From: Harmothoe impar
Taxonomy: Eukaryota; Annelida; Polychaeta; Phyllodocida; Polynoidae
NCBI GenBank assembly: GCA_947462335.1
Contig: OX381709.1
Location: forward strand, 37,776,186-37,840,185
Reading direction: 5' to 3'
Length of the DNA stretch: 64,000 nucleotides
The translations under genes and the position numbers were made by a program. The notes under the pieces are model-generated. The model was not told where the DNA came from and did no database searches. It saw only the letters and a list, made by a program, of their open reading frames with translations. Of this stretch, positions 46,502 through 58,431 are shown piece by piece (the stretch's first letter is position 1; each line of letters starts with the position of its first letter).

Positions 46502-46619
46502 TTTGTCACCTTAAGCAATATGCAGACATTATTGTATAACACCTACATTGTTTACTATACAATGAAAGCTATAGACAAGGCCCATAGAGAATTATGTTAA
46601 ATTGCTTGTGACCATTTAG

Positions 46620-46740
46620 TATGTAACACATTGAGAGGTGGCTTGACCAAGGATCGATCCCAGGACCCCTCATGTACATAGCACAGAGAAAAGTGCTATA
46701 GTTCTACAACTCACTACTGTAAGCTGCATCTACAGCAACA
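46620..46740 (-). mobile_element. Third tRNA-like unit, diverged
   Basis: The minus strand has GGGGTCCTGGGATCGATCC (B-box-like), preceded by TGAGTTGTAGAACTATAGCAC. It is unlike copies a and b outside the core. Confidence 0.35.
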
Positions 46741-46844
46741 GAAAAATACATGTACAGAAAAATTTACTACATTATTTTTTACAGCAAAAGTACTGTATAG
46801 TTACAGCACATTTTGCTGTTTAGGAACAACAACTTTTTACAGTT

Positions 46845-47322
46845 TTGTGTTATTTTGGGACTTTCTTTTCCTCCATTGTGTCAGGGGGGATATCCGCATG
46901 CATGTAATTGTAAAGTACATTAGATAAGGCTTTGCACAATTTGTATCAGTGAAGCATATACACTATGTATGGGGCTATGCATAGGTGATTTATATGTATG
47001 TCTATGCCTATACACACCTTTGGGTACTTTTGTAATAGACTATGTTAACCAGCAAATAAACCCTGTGAGACATATAGCACATGTTTGAGAGACCCACATG
47101 ATTTGTGTAGCCCCATACCGCAGGCTGTATCTTATCTTGTTGATCTTGGCTGTATGGATTGCTACACCCTTCATCCCAACATGTAGGCTTTCACTCTGTG
47201 TCCACACAATCTGGCAATGCTTTGTATCTAGTCACCACGGCTGTGACCTGTTTTAGTAGTTACCCTGAGGTGGTATATATATGTACACACCTCTGTATGC
47301 ACCTATACACCTAGACATGTAT
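46845..47322. other. Anonymous AT-rich sequence
   Basis: No supported feature. Confidence 0.4.
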
Positions 47323-47362
47323 ACCCTTGTCCTCATTGGCCATGACCAATGAGGAAAAGGGT
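47323..47362. promoter_or_regulatory. Inverted CCAAT-box hairpin
   Basis: CCTCATTGG and CCAATGAGG flank CCATGA, and the arms extend to ACCCTT/AAGGGT with small gaps. Two CCAAT boxes on opposite strands are adjacent, an NF-Y-like arrangement. The hairpin may equally be a fold-back relic. Confidence 0.35.
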
Positions 47363-47459
47363 GGTAATTACACTAACCCTTCCCCAGGTGAAACTTAGAA
47401 TGTTCGCAGATGCCCTTTGCCTCTATAATATAGCACTGTCTGTAAGGACATTATGTACA

Positions 47460-47509
47460 CACTCAGAAAAGTCAGCGTCATTGTCGCTAAAACCACTCTT
47501 TTCTGAGTG
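47460..47509. mobile_element. Short fold-back related to 25136-25260
   Basis: CACTCAGAAAAG pairs with CTTTTCTGAGTG. Between them lies GTCATTGTCGCTAAAAC, the arm word of the 25 kb hairpin. About 50 bp and non-coding. Confidence 0.6.
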
Positions 47510-50500
47510 TGTAGTACAGATCTGGTCCTGTCCCTCTATCCACTCTGTATCCAATGCATGTAGTGAACTGTTCTGTCCATTCCTCTTAATCTCACCCCCT
47601 GCCTTTCATAATCATTACATAGGGTCATTCCAGTCTCCTCTCGCGACACACATACTAACTTCATCGTGCATCATAATATTCTCTACCAACCCATGACCAT
47701 ACCTTCATTCCCCACCTGTGATATAAAAGACTTAAGTATACCTGTCCTCGCTCCATTCCGAATGGGCAGCCACCCCCCTATAAGGTTCAAACACCTGGCA
47801 TTTGCATGATTCCCTGCTCATGACAAGAAACCTTTCATCTTCACAGTTGTCGCCACTCATCGATCTATACAGCTCCACCCATCTAATCCAGCTCTAAATT
47901 ATCAACATCTTACAAAACTGAACCCAAAAATGTATCCACTCCCACCTATATTTAACTACCTCGACCACTCATTCCAACCGTCCCCTCTTCCCCATCCATG
48001 CAAATGGCATGTTTCTGCATGTGAGTCAGAAGTACCCACCCCCTCACTGTCCCTTGTGAACTAGATACCCATACCCTGCAGCCTCACTGCCTCCCTCTCT
48101 ATACCTAACCCCTATATCCCTCCCTTCCCCGGGCTTCCCCAGCACCTCAGTATAGCTGGTGAATTACAAGGTTGTTCCAATCTCCCCTATTATCGCCAAT
48201 TACGGGGGGGGGGGGGTACCGCCACTGTTTCCATAATATGAGTGATGCCCTTCTTTGACTCAATTACTGGTGTCATTTGTGTCTGTCTCCGCAATGTTCT
48301 TGTATGGGTAGCTTCAGTGGTATGGTAATTCATGCATACTGTATATAGAGGGAGAAGGGGTATATCAACAGTGGTAATGCTTTGTCTGTATAGAGAGTGG
48401 TGGTGTTATGGCAGGCTGGCAGTAACTGTCAGTATTCTGACGGCCATTACATGTCCAAATACTGGCAGCTTTTTATGTGAGGGAGGTTCCAGCATGCACA
48501 CTTTGTGTATTTTAGACCTGACATGCCAATGGTGCCTGCAGCTTTTATACTGGTAGTATCAAGATTAGAAGTATTGTGAGCAAAGCACACAGGATACGTA
48601 TAGACCACACAAATTTAGGAAGTCATATAGTGCCCAGAAACGGGACTAGCTAGCTAATTGTCTACGTGGAATGCCCTTCACGAGTTTGACTCTGTAGCCC
48701 GGGCTCTGTAGTCCAGGAAGCTCCGTGGTCGAGGTTGGAAGCCCGCCATTTTAGGGTTGAGGCCACGCCCATTTTAGGTTTGATTGACAGCTTGGCTTCC
48801 GTCAAGTAGCATGCTACAAAACGCAAAACCTGCCAACTGGGCTAGAAGGGGGGGGGACATTGCATCGATTGCTATTCAACCCTCTATGCTGCCCTATAGT
48901 ACCGCAGCACGTAGAGAGTACGGTAGCTGGGCTGTGAATTGTTTATCGCCCAACGTAGTAAGAATTCAATAAGTCTTTTAACCCGATAGCTCGATTGCCA
49001 TCTAAGGCCTATAAAACAATACGTCTTCTGGCATGCAGGGTCTGATAACATGGAATCTACCAATCGGTCTCCCTTTTTATCTTTAATTTTTCACACTTAT
49101 TTAGGCTATCATGAACTTGACTTTGAAGGATGAAATATTTATCCAGCCTCGGCTTGTAACTGTGTGTGGTCCACAAATTGGTTCAATTAAAATGTAACAT
49201 GCAGCGAACAGCTAGATAAAAAAGCACCTTGGTGAATCTAGGGTCGTGTTTGATATGCGATACGATGCCAGTGTTTGTCAAATATTAAAATGCAAAATCA
49301 AACAATATCTGTGTGTGTTTTTTGAATTTCAAACAATTAAATATAGATGAGGCAGCAGCCTAACATGCCTATATAGGCTACAAACAGATGATACATGAAG
49401 TTTGAAAATGTGGGACTTTGTAGATATTTTAGGCAATGTATTTCACATATAGATGTAATTACCGAAGTGCTTTCAAAGTATGATTCATGATTATTTAAAA
49501 TCGAACACCAATTACCTGATATTTATCGCCAGAGTCACATACTTTCTGTTATTTTTTTCTATTCGTCTCTTTGTCTCCGGTTAAACAGCTTGCATGTCTA
49601 TGATAACCATCTCCATTAACAGTTATACACTCTAAACCTAAAGTGAGGCCCAGAGATAGGACACCAAGAACAGGCTACATCAAAATGACCAAGCGTAATA
49701 GGCAATTTATGGATATTTCGATGGAGAATCCTAATTTCCCCAAATCTCCCCTACCCTTTTTCCAGTTCCAATACACGTATACGTGCGTCATGTGGCCATG
49801 TGCGTGCTGTACACACCCATGCAGGGACTGGTGCATGCGCGAGTGGCATTTCCGGTGCCCCACGTGACCCTGACTGATTTGCATAACGAAAGCCATGTTT
49901 GGCACCAAGAAGAGTTCGCTTTAGGCCCTGTGTGATTAGCAGACCGTTGTTGGGTTACCCTGAACCCTGAAGGCAAGTGTAAGGCTGCCAGGGAGTAGGG
50001 AGAGCTACACGGGGGTGGGCAATAATAAACAATAGCTTCAAGGTGATAACGGCAGGTGTGTGTAATTGTATTTGGGTGTGAACATATAAGTAGACTGGTG
50101 GTAGAGTATGCCCTTTATGTTTCATACTCTAACATGATAACTATCATATTCCACACAATAGCTATCATTACATGCATATATTCAGGTGAAACATATAAAA
50201 TATGGCACCTATTTACGATTAGCTAACTGTGCAATGGAAAACACAACATCCAATTTAATGTTGAACAGTATCCGGGTACTGTTGACGTTACTCATAGTCC
50301 TCAGCATGCAGGCTTTATCCATACAGTAGTGGCTTCAAACTATATCCACCCATACTGTATAACCCGCACCACCCTCCACCCCCCTCCTCCGCCTACCCTG
50401 CCTGACCCGGCCCTACAGGGCGGATGGAACCAGTGCCAAAACAGACACAGCCTGAGCGGCGTCATCATTCTTAGGCCGGACACACACTGCAAATATTGTA

Positions 50501-52439
50501 TGTAGCAATAACCGGTGCTGTGTATAGGAGGTGTCCTTTTCATCTATTTTTTATGGTGGCTTCATGTGAAATATCTGCCAGATTGATGCTGAAAGGACGC
50601 TGCTACAATGTATATATAGACGTGTGGCAGGGGTAGAGTTGGAGTGGTGTTGTAGAGAGGGGTTAACTGATATTAATATGCCACCGCTTATTTTTAAAAC
50701 CGATATACGGCCACCCGCGACCTGATTCTGAAAACCAATACATACTCATCTGAGCAAGGACATGCATGGGAATACGTTGGGCAACCAATACTGGTACCCA
50801 GTTTATTCAATATGGCTGAATACACTGAGGATCATGCAGAATATCCATAGATGATACTGGACATCGAGTTGGTTCTGGTATATATCATAGAGTACTGTGA
50901 GGCCCAGTGCAAAAGGGTAGCCACTACAAGGCTAAGTCACAGTTCAGGGGCAGGGTTGGTGTGTTTGGTGGGGGGGGGGGGGGGTTGATAGCGTGAGGGT
51001 GTGGGAGGATCCAGCACCCGGGTTGCCGCATGCACGCCACCACGCGGCAGGCAATGTAGGTCATGGCTACCTCCTGTACCGATTGGTGTACAATTAAGGG
51101 GTGGGACTTGGTCCACAAAGGTGCAGGCTAGGACATGGAGGGTCCTGTTATCTATACATCATAGCTGCTTAATTCCACCCCCATAATGGGAAAAGGGTGT
51201 AGGATCCTATCGCAGGGTTTCAGGGTTATATCTATATAGCGTGTGGTGTTGCCTTTGTGCTGTATAAACATGCACATTTGGCCACCATGCTGTATAGATC
51301 TCTATTTCCCTCTCTATATTTGGCGTTATATTTGTCTATTTACGATTGGGGTTGGTGGTGTGGAGTGTCTGCATGCACGAACATCACCTGTGTGCCTAAA
51401 GGTGTATGTCAGCATGCCTTAATTCCGTCCATTTCCTGCAGTTATACCCGCATCCAGTGGGTACCTAATACCATACAAGTGTCTCTATATATTCACATGC
51501 TTGTCATTATTCAAATGGGTCATTATATGGTTTTGTTCATTTATAATCAGTGGCATGCATACGTCTATATTTGTTTATCTCAACTCCATGGATGTTCCCC
51601 CCTTGTACCCAGACACCTTTCCTTATCCCATCCCATCCTTCACATTCACATTCTCATCCAACCCTTGTACCCCCCCCCCCCCCCCCCCCACACACACACC
51701 CTCATACCCTGCACCTCCAGTGGCTTTCAGCAGCTCCAACCAGGCCCTCCCGGCGCCATTTAGATTATGTAAATAACATCAGATCGCTGCGCTCTCCTGT
51801 CACTTGGCGATGCATTATAGATGAAGCTGCCTATATGTACTTTATCCGGGAAATCAAAACGTAGCGCGAAAGCAAACAAGAATCATATTTGATGCCTCGG
51901 CACCCATGAGAGAGTGAGCGACTAAAAACAAATGATCGGCGTTGACACTCTATATTGGTATATACATGTGATCATGTGGGGGGCAGGGGAGGGGGGAGGG
52001 GTAACCGAGGGGTTAGAAGTAGATAAGAGGATCACTGATGTTTGTAAACATGCCATACCTATTGTCATCAGTCTCAAACGTAGAAAGCGTTGTGTTCAAT
52101 TGGTGTAAAATCTAGGAAAATGCTGTCATTTACATTTTTTCAAATTGATATAAATTATGTATGCGCTACAATAAAAAAATACCGCATGTAAAGATAATGA
52201 TTGTTCAGTGGATGCCAATTCCGTAGATACTTATGTCTTCATAGTCTGGTATAGGAAGAAGCATAACACGACAATAATAATATTATGAAAAAGCAGGCAG
52301 AGTGGCAAGGGACATTGTGGATTGGTGTAAATCAGGCCTGGTGCCACAGCCAGGAGTTACACAGGAGTTAAGTCTTGTTGCTGATGGTGATGTATATGTA
52401 TACATTTACAACCTGCTGCTGCCAGCTTAGGGCTGCCCG
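47510..52439. other. Anonymous non-coding region with homopolymer runs
   Basis: No supported gene. G runs lie near 48205-48215 and 50971-50984, and a C run near 51670-51689. A GCCCGCCATTTTAGGG / GCCACGCCCATTTTAGG pair near 48743-48778 resembles a short imperfect duplication. The frame at 51257-51763 is low-complexity near its end and has no domain. Confidence 0.4.
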
Positions 52440-52870
52440 TCTGCAGGGATTTAAGTAAGGAGCGGCTCGCTGAGCTGCTCACGGAGCCGCTCGTTCCGCG
52501 CGCCCCTAGTCGCTCTATTCCCCGCGGCGCGGCGCCACTTCCGGCGTTATTGGCGGGGGGTCGGCGAGGTCGGCACACGGGCGGCGCCGGGTCGCCCTTA
52601 ATACACATCTTCATATCGGGGACGCCGCGCCAGCTGACATGCCGATGGGAAAATATGACCGCCGCCGCCACCAGGGGTGAGCAGCGTCAAGCGGGTCGGG
52701 GCGGAAGTCGACTGCCCCCTGTCCTCTGAGCCGTCGTTCAATCGTCGACAGCCGCCATTTGCGCCGTGTGGGACGGCGGTGGGGGTTGGGGATGCCGACG
52801 GCCTCTAAAGTGGCCAGATTTGTTGGAGACCATGTTGTAAATTTGGCGGGGGACCCTGGAGGACGTTGAA

Positions 52871-52885
52871 GCGCCCCCTAGTGGC
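52871..52885 (-). promoter_or_regulatory. CTCF-type site, minus orientation
   Basis: The minus strand reads GCCACTAGGGGGCGC, a full match to the CTCF core consensus CCAC(N)AGGGGGCGC known from bilaterian animals. Confidence 0.6.
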
Positions 52886-53225
52886 TGGCGGGCTGCTTAC
52901 ACGTGTCGCGGCGCCTGGTGATTGCTGGAGGAGGCGCGCTGAGTGGGAATAGACGGCCGCATGGTGCAGGAGGAGGATGGTGGGGTGCTCCTGTAGCCTA
53001 ACGCAACATGGCCTCCCTCCCTGCCCGCCGTCCCCGGGAGGCCGCGCGGGCTCCGGGGCCACATCCATCCTCGGCACTGGGCGCCGCGTCCCCGGCTAGC
53101 GGTACCGACGTGGGTGCCTCCCCCGCCGCCCTGCGCTAATACCGCGTGCCGCCGGTGAGTGATGGGCGACGTGCTCACGTCCGACAGCCCCTGACCACAG
53201 ACTGCCCCCACGACGCGGCGGCCAT

Positions 53226-53239
53226 CCACCAGGGGGCAG
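53226..53239 (+). promoter_or_regulatory. CTCF-type site, plus orientation
   Basis: The plus strand reads CCACCAGGGGGCAG, a full CTCF core. It lies about 355 bp from the minus-oriented site, and the two motifs point away from each other. Confidence 0.6.
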
Positions 53240-53342
53240 GGCTAAGGACCTGCAGGACGCGGCGCGTGGAGTAAGGACCTGGACGCGCGGTAAAAGACTC
53301 ACACTGATCGGCAAAGTGACCTTTGCAGCAGGCGCTGCGGCC

Positions 53343-53410
53343 AGGCCAGGGAGGGTGTGTGGGGAGGGGTGGTGGTGGTGGTGGTGGGGAGTGGGGGGGG
53401 GGGGGGGGGT
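53343..53410. repeat. G-rich simple tract
   Basis: GGTGGTGGTGG units followed by a run of about 17 G (53393-53409). Confidence 0.85.
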
Positions 53411-55114
53411 GAGGGCCTGAGGGTTGGGGTGGGGGAGGAGTGCTGGGGTGGGGATGTGCCGGCCTTTCCACTATATTAACATGTGGATACCCTGGCAAGG
53501 ATCAATGGAGGTTATATAAGGAACAAGTGAGAAGGTGTACTCGTATAAAACATATGTACATACCTACAGAGGAAAAAATGGCTAAAACTGGGTCAGCTGC
53601 ATTCCAAAAGACATGCTGGTCACTATAAAGGCGATTTAGAGAGAGAGAACAATTATTTTAATAGGCATTATGTAGTACAATATATACATAATACATGCAT
53701 CAATATTATAACAACTTCAACCTGAATATCATGCCCTAGGTCTGGGGCCTTACAGTGGCAAGGTCGATACAACTGGGCTATGCATTAAATTGTGTGGCAT
53801 TAATTTGTTCCGGACGGAAGCATTCAGAATAGAAGGAAAGCCGTTTCATCAGTCATGGGAGGGGGACCAGCTCATTACTCCCAGTGTCAACACTGTGTCA
53901 GTCTCTATCAACACTCTATCATCAGTTATTTACCTCACCTACGGGAAATATTTACCACCAGAGCATATGGTGACTTATTTGTTCAATATAGTATATATCA
54001 ATTCTTTTTAAAAAGCTATGTTTGGATTCCTATTGGAAAATGTATTAACCCGCAGGCCTATGTACAAGAGAAGGCTCCATTTGTGTGTGGTTAAAAACTG
54101 GAATTGCCCTAATTCATGAAGATTAATTGCCCTTTCCTATGTTATTTTCTGTTTTCCTGTTTGCATTTAGATAATAGGTTAATTATGCAGGTGTAAATGT
54201 GAACTCATTAAGGCATAGACATCTACAATAAAGAATAAAACCCGCCATTACAAACATGCCCCTTCAGGAGATGTTGACAGGAGCATTTTCAAATTATGAA
54301 TGGTGCTGTGACGTATATAAATTGTCACAAAACATCTGGAATGAGTAGACTGTCATACAGCTTGACGAGAATATCACTCTACCATAAGTATACATCTAAA
54401 TCGTCAGAGATGTTGAAAAAAATATGTATAGAAGAAGTTAAGTGAAAAGTGCTTTTTAAACAATGTGCTACTCGTTTCCCTTTAGATATAGCATTAGACC
54501 TGGGCTCATTGCAATTAAGGATAGCTTGCAACAAACAAAGTTAAACATATTTTCGTCTACACTTTTATACATACACACATTCAATAAAATATGTAGCTAT
54601 ATTCTCCAGTATTAAATTTGCAAAGCATGCTTATATATACCTGCATGACTATTATAATAAATTACATTGTGTGTGTCATGCATGCTGGCTCATCAATAGT
54701 CTGCTTGATACATGTCAGTCTGGACAGCATGATAAAATTATTACCTCACAGCACGTATTCCCTCTACATGCTCATGCATATCCATCCAGATAGGCCGTGA
54801 CCCCTTGTCAGCAGGGAGGTGAGGAGTAGAGAGGTATACAGCCACTACTGTGGATGCATAATCAACATACATCTTTTAGGTACACAGCAATATGAATGAG
54901 ATAAACAGTGAATATCACCAGGCTTAATATATACATGTGTACAGGTTATATCCCTGTCTGTCCATCAGCACCGTTATGTCTGTCTGTTTCAGTTTGCATC
55001 AGTGTACAGGTGCATGCATTTAAGTCTGTCTCTGTCTCTGCCATCTACCCTTTTCTTTCTATATGCCTACGGTTCAAATGTCTATACACCTGTCTATGTA
55101 TATCATTCTGTCTC
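53411..55114. other. Anonymous AT-rich sequence
   Basis: No supported gene, RNA or repeat. Confidence 0.45.
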
Positions 55115-55370
55115 TGTACATATAATTTATCTGTCTGTCTGTCGCCGCATATCTAGTGACCTTTCCCCTTGTCCCTCGTGCTGTATGGCTGTCTCTGTCT
55201 GTCTCTGACTGTCTGCCTCTGTCTGTCTCTTTATGTCTGTCCCGTCTGTCTTGTCTGTCTGTCTCTGTGTGTATGTCTCTGTCCGTCTGTCTCTGTCTCC
55301 ATCTCTGTATTTCTTTCTCTGTCTCTCTGTCTCTATATCTGTCTGTCTCTCTCATTCACTCAATCGCTAT
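55115..55370. repeat. Degenerate CTGT/CTCTGT repeat
   Basis: TGTCTGTCTCTGTCTG words fill the stretch with many substitutions. The Arg/Asp/Thr-rich minus frame and the Ser/Leu/Cys-rich plus frames are artefacts of it. Confidence 0.85.
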
Positions 55371-57604
55371 CACCCTTTTTAACAGGTTGTGTGTTTAGCC
55401 AACAGCCACAGCTGATGCCTTCTCCTTGACTGGGATAATATTTGTGTCGATAGCGGAGTCGACGGCCCGCAGAAAACAAAGCCTTCGTCGCGACGCCTTC
55501 ATTCATTATTGACGGGGCGCGTAAATTCGTGGACGCCCGATCAGACCTAGGGAAAATATCATGAAAGTTGAATATGCTGCCGCGCGGCTGGGTGTGGAGG
55601 GTAGCTGCGGCTGGGTGCTAGGAGGTGGCGGTGGGAGCATTACGTTAGTATAGTATATAGATTAGGGTAGGATGAGAGTAAGGGCTATACATTGTGGAAC
55701 ATGGGTGTGGGCTATAAGATAGGGCATGAGTGTTGCAGTAGCCTGGTATACAGAAAGGGGTTTGTGTGAGTGTGTTGGGAGGGCTGTGTCTGAGCGTGAG
55801 TAGGTCTGGTCCTGGAGAGAGGCAGAGGGCACAGTCAGGGTGGGTGTAGTGGTGAGGTAGCAAGGTGGGTGGGGGCTATACTGACGGACGGGAGGCGGTG
55901 ATAGGGCGTCAAGCGTCGGCCGCCCTCCACCTCCGACATGGCGGTGAATAATTCAGCTGCGGCCATCCTTTGTTGGTACTTGTTGGCGTCCGGGCTGTCA
56001 CGCCGCTGTTTCCGCTGGACTGCTGCAGGCACAGCCACAGTTAGGCCCGGATAGGCCAGCTTACGACCCAGCAATGCCAGGAAGACAGGAGAGACCTAGC
56101 TGCCTAGTTTAGACCAAGTATAAGGGACATCAAGGCAACGGATGGAGCCCATGCAATGGGGCCCATGCAATGAGGGCGGCTGATATAGAAATAGGCTGAT
56201 GGCCAATAGGCCCCACTATAATATTACCGGGTCTAAAGTTGGCTTCTTATAATCCCCAGCAACCCCAACACGAGCCCATGTGCCCCCCCTCCCCCGCACC
56301 GGCGAGGATAGCTCATTTTGATCCCTACCCATGCACCCTCAGCAAGCCCCCACAGACGCAGTGTATAGAGGACGTCACAAGGCCCCCCCCCCCAAAAAAA
56401 AATAAATATATATATAATAAATAAAATGCACAAAAATGTACCATTTTACCCAATGATGGACCTTCAAAATATGCCAGATCTGCCCTGAACATGGGACTAG
56501 AGCACAGCGTAAGTAGATGCAACGGCAGACTGCTAAGTGAACGTTCTCAAATGATGTCTTCATCTAACACCATCAACTCCCTTGTCATTATTCTGGTCGA
56601 ATTGGGCCATACCCGAGTCACGTTTCGTCACTATACACTCAAGGACAAACCCTCACCCTAGTCGGCGACGTCATTTGAGAATGTTCCCTAAACTGGTCAA
56701 CCCAAGTTGGCGTATGTCTGAGGATATATCGCTTAGACTATTATCATATCCATGCCAAATGGGGCCCACTATGCCAGAGTGAAAATAATAGTAATATTTT
56801 AGAGACACCTGTCTCAAATAGATACATGGGTCAGGACCTGACCTGCTGATGCTGTGATGGTGTGGGGTTGGACATATATGTCTGATGGCAGAGATAGGAA
56901 GAGCAAAACATGGAAAAATGCCCCATGTCAGCTGGGGATGATGTCGTCCCCTTTGTGCAAAAATGGTGTAACCGAAACGCTTTAGACCTACCTCCCGGCT
57001 ACCTCCACAACCCTTTTACACTGAGGGGACGGCCAGACGAAATCCATAATGGTTATTTGAGGCAGAATAGAGATAATTGTGTGTGCTAATTTTTGTTGTA
57101 TACATATGTTCCTGTCCAGTTGTTCAAAGAGCAGATGATAACCCCGCGTCTGTTACTTCTCCTGCCCACTCTACCCATTGGCAGGTCTCATATAATGTAT
57201 ATAGCTTCTGGCTAAAATCACCCGAGCGCGCCCAATCTCTTTTTCCCTGGTGGTTTTTAGCAGTCACTGAGTCAGAGCTTGTGGTGTAACCCGAGCCATT
57301 TCGACGACAAATTGTCCAACAAATCAGGTAAACTGAGTATGCACTAGTCCTGTTTCAAAATGACATTATTATATAATCAATTACTGGCATACCTCTACCT
57401 TGCCACATGATGCTAATGTATTTAGTTATTTCACCACAGTTGCCAATTGGCCAGTACTGAATACAGCATTTCTATATTTAGATATATGTACATAATGTTG
57501 CTGTCATGTGGTATCATGGTATGAATAACACAATGTCAAGGAGTTGGGATGCTAACTGTATTAAACCACTATGTCAATTGTATAAACACTTCCCAGATGT
57601 TGAG
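55371..57604. other. Anonymous region with one inverted repeat
   Basis: GAACGTTCTCAAATGATGTC (56538-56557) is matched in reverse by GACGTCATTTGAGAATGTTC at about 56668-56687. The arms extend weakly outward, giving a fold-back of about 150 bp. GCCCATGCAATG is duplicated near 56147-56170. No gene is supported. Confidence 0.45.
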
Positions 57605-58429
57605 CACAGAAAAAATCCAGAGTCGGCAAACCTGGCACTGCCTTGTCAATTTGACAAGGAGAGGGGCTGGCAAGCAAAACCCTTCAGTAAGAAGACCCAT
57701 CTAGAGCTACCTGGCATATGCCAGCCCTAAACTTGTCTAGAAGTGATTCACCATTCTCCCTGCAGGTGGCCATTACCTAGCATAAATATGTACCCTTGGG
57801 AACAAATTGATTAATTCCTATGTTGATATAATAGTGAGTATTACAGTACATATATGTTAATATGGAGGATTATGTGAAGTATCTAGGGAAAAAGTAAGAT
57901 AATGTAAAGAATGCATACTTTTGACAACAATTTAAAAATAGAGCACATGTGTAGAAGGAAGACACCTCTTTTGTGTCTTTCACCAGGGCACAAGTAGGTG
58001 CATGCACCTTATATTGGTATTATACACACACAAGCCTACAGTCCATTGCTGGAGAGTAGCCTATTCTCAGTAAAGACTTGGTGATACATTATGTGAATAC
58101 TTGGTGGCACTAGTGTATTAAATGTCACTTCTATATGTGGTTATGTATTTAAACAAATTGATAAAATAATCTTGTCATCTGGAACCAGACCAAACTCATA
58201 CATTTGAAACCCTAGACCTACCACCATTATGCAATGATGAGCCCCAGCTGTGGCTATTCTAGTTTGACAACCTTGACAAGTCTAGGGTCGTCTTGTGGGA
58301 TGGTAACCTGGCAGGTTGTCAATTTGACGAGTTGAAGCTAGTTGATTCTATGCTGTTCACTTAGAAGACCCTAGGGTCGTCCTGTAAGACGACCTTACAG
58401 ACTCCAGAGCTGTCCAGAGTTTTTCAGTG
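57605..58429 (-). mobile_element. CACTG-ended non-autonomous DNA transposon, copy 2 (inverted)
   Basis: A reverse-complement near full-length match to 18473-19315. In element sense it starts CACTGAAAAACTCTGGA at 58429. AG flanks both ends (57603-57604 and 58430-58431), so the target differs from the TA of copy 1 and this is an independent insertion. Small indels account for 825 versus 843 bp. Chance frames inside it are not genes. Confidence 0.8.
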
Positions 58430-58431
58430 AG

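Larger units (their letters stand above)
45435..46844. mobile_element. Composite CACTG-type element with nested MITE and SINE-like units
   Basis: The left end CACTGTTAGAAGTAAG and the right end (minus strand) AACTGTAAAAAGTTG are similar, and TT lies on both sides (45433-45434 and 46845-46846). ACAGCA words cluster just inside both ends in both orientations. No transposase frame. A Harbinger-like MITE and three tRNA-like units sit inside. The outer boundaries are tentative because one terminal base differs. Confidence 0.4.
52440..53300. promoter_or_regulatory. CpG island, candidate promoter/insulator
   Basis: The densest CpG stretch of the window. It holds a YY1-like GCCGCCATTTG (near 52752), two CTCF-type motifs and, on the plus strand, a good donor-like CCG|GTGAGT at 53154. 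A short ATG frame in good context (CAACATGGCC at about 53004) runs 43 codons to a stop before the donor, so it is unlikely to be the real start. A first exon on the plus strand is possible. No downstream exon was recognised. Confidence 0.5.

Noticed and set aside
45985..46740. Functional tRNA genes
   Set aside because: The A- and B-box-like words are present, but acceptor and anticodon stems do not form. They are repeated with non-tRNA tails and are better read as SINE-like relics.
53004..53135. ATG frame of 43 codons in the 53 kb CpG island
   Set aside because: It stops before the only good donor, is Ala/Pro/Arg-rich as expected from base composition, and shows no family similarity.
55002..55429. 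Ser/Leu/Cys-rich plus frames and an Arg/Asp/Thr-rich minus frame
   Set aside because: They are translations of the degenerate CTGT repeat.
57506..57730. Plus frame crossing the start of the inverted transposon copy
   Set aside because: The matching part of the other copy (18473-19315) carries no equivalent gene, and the frame starts outside the element.
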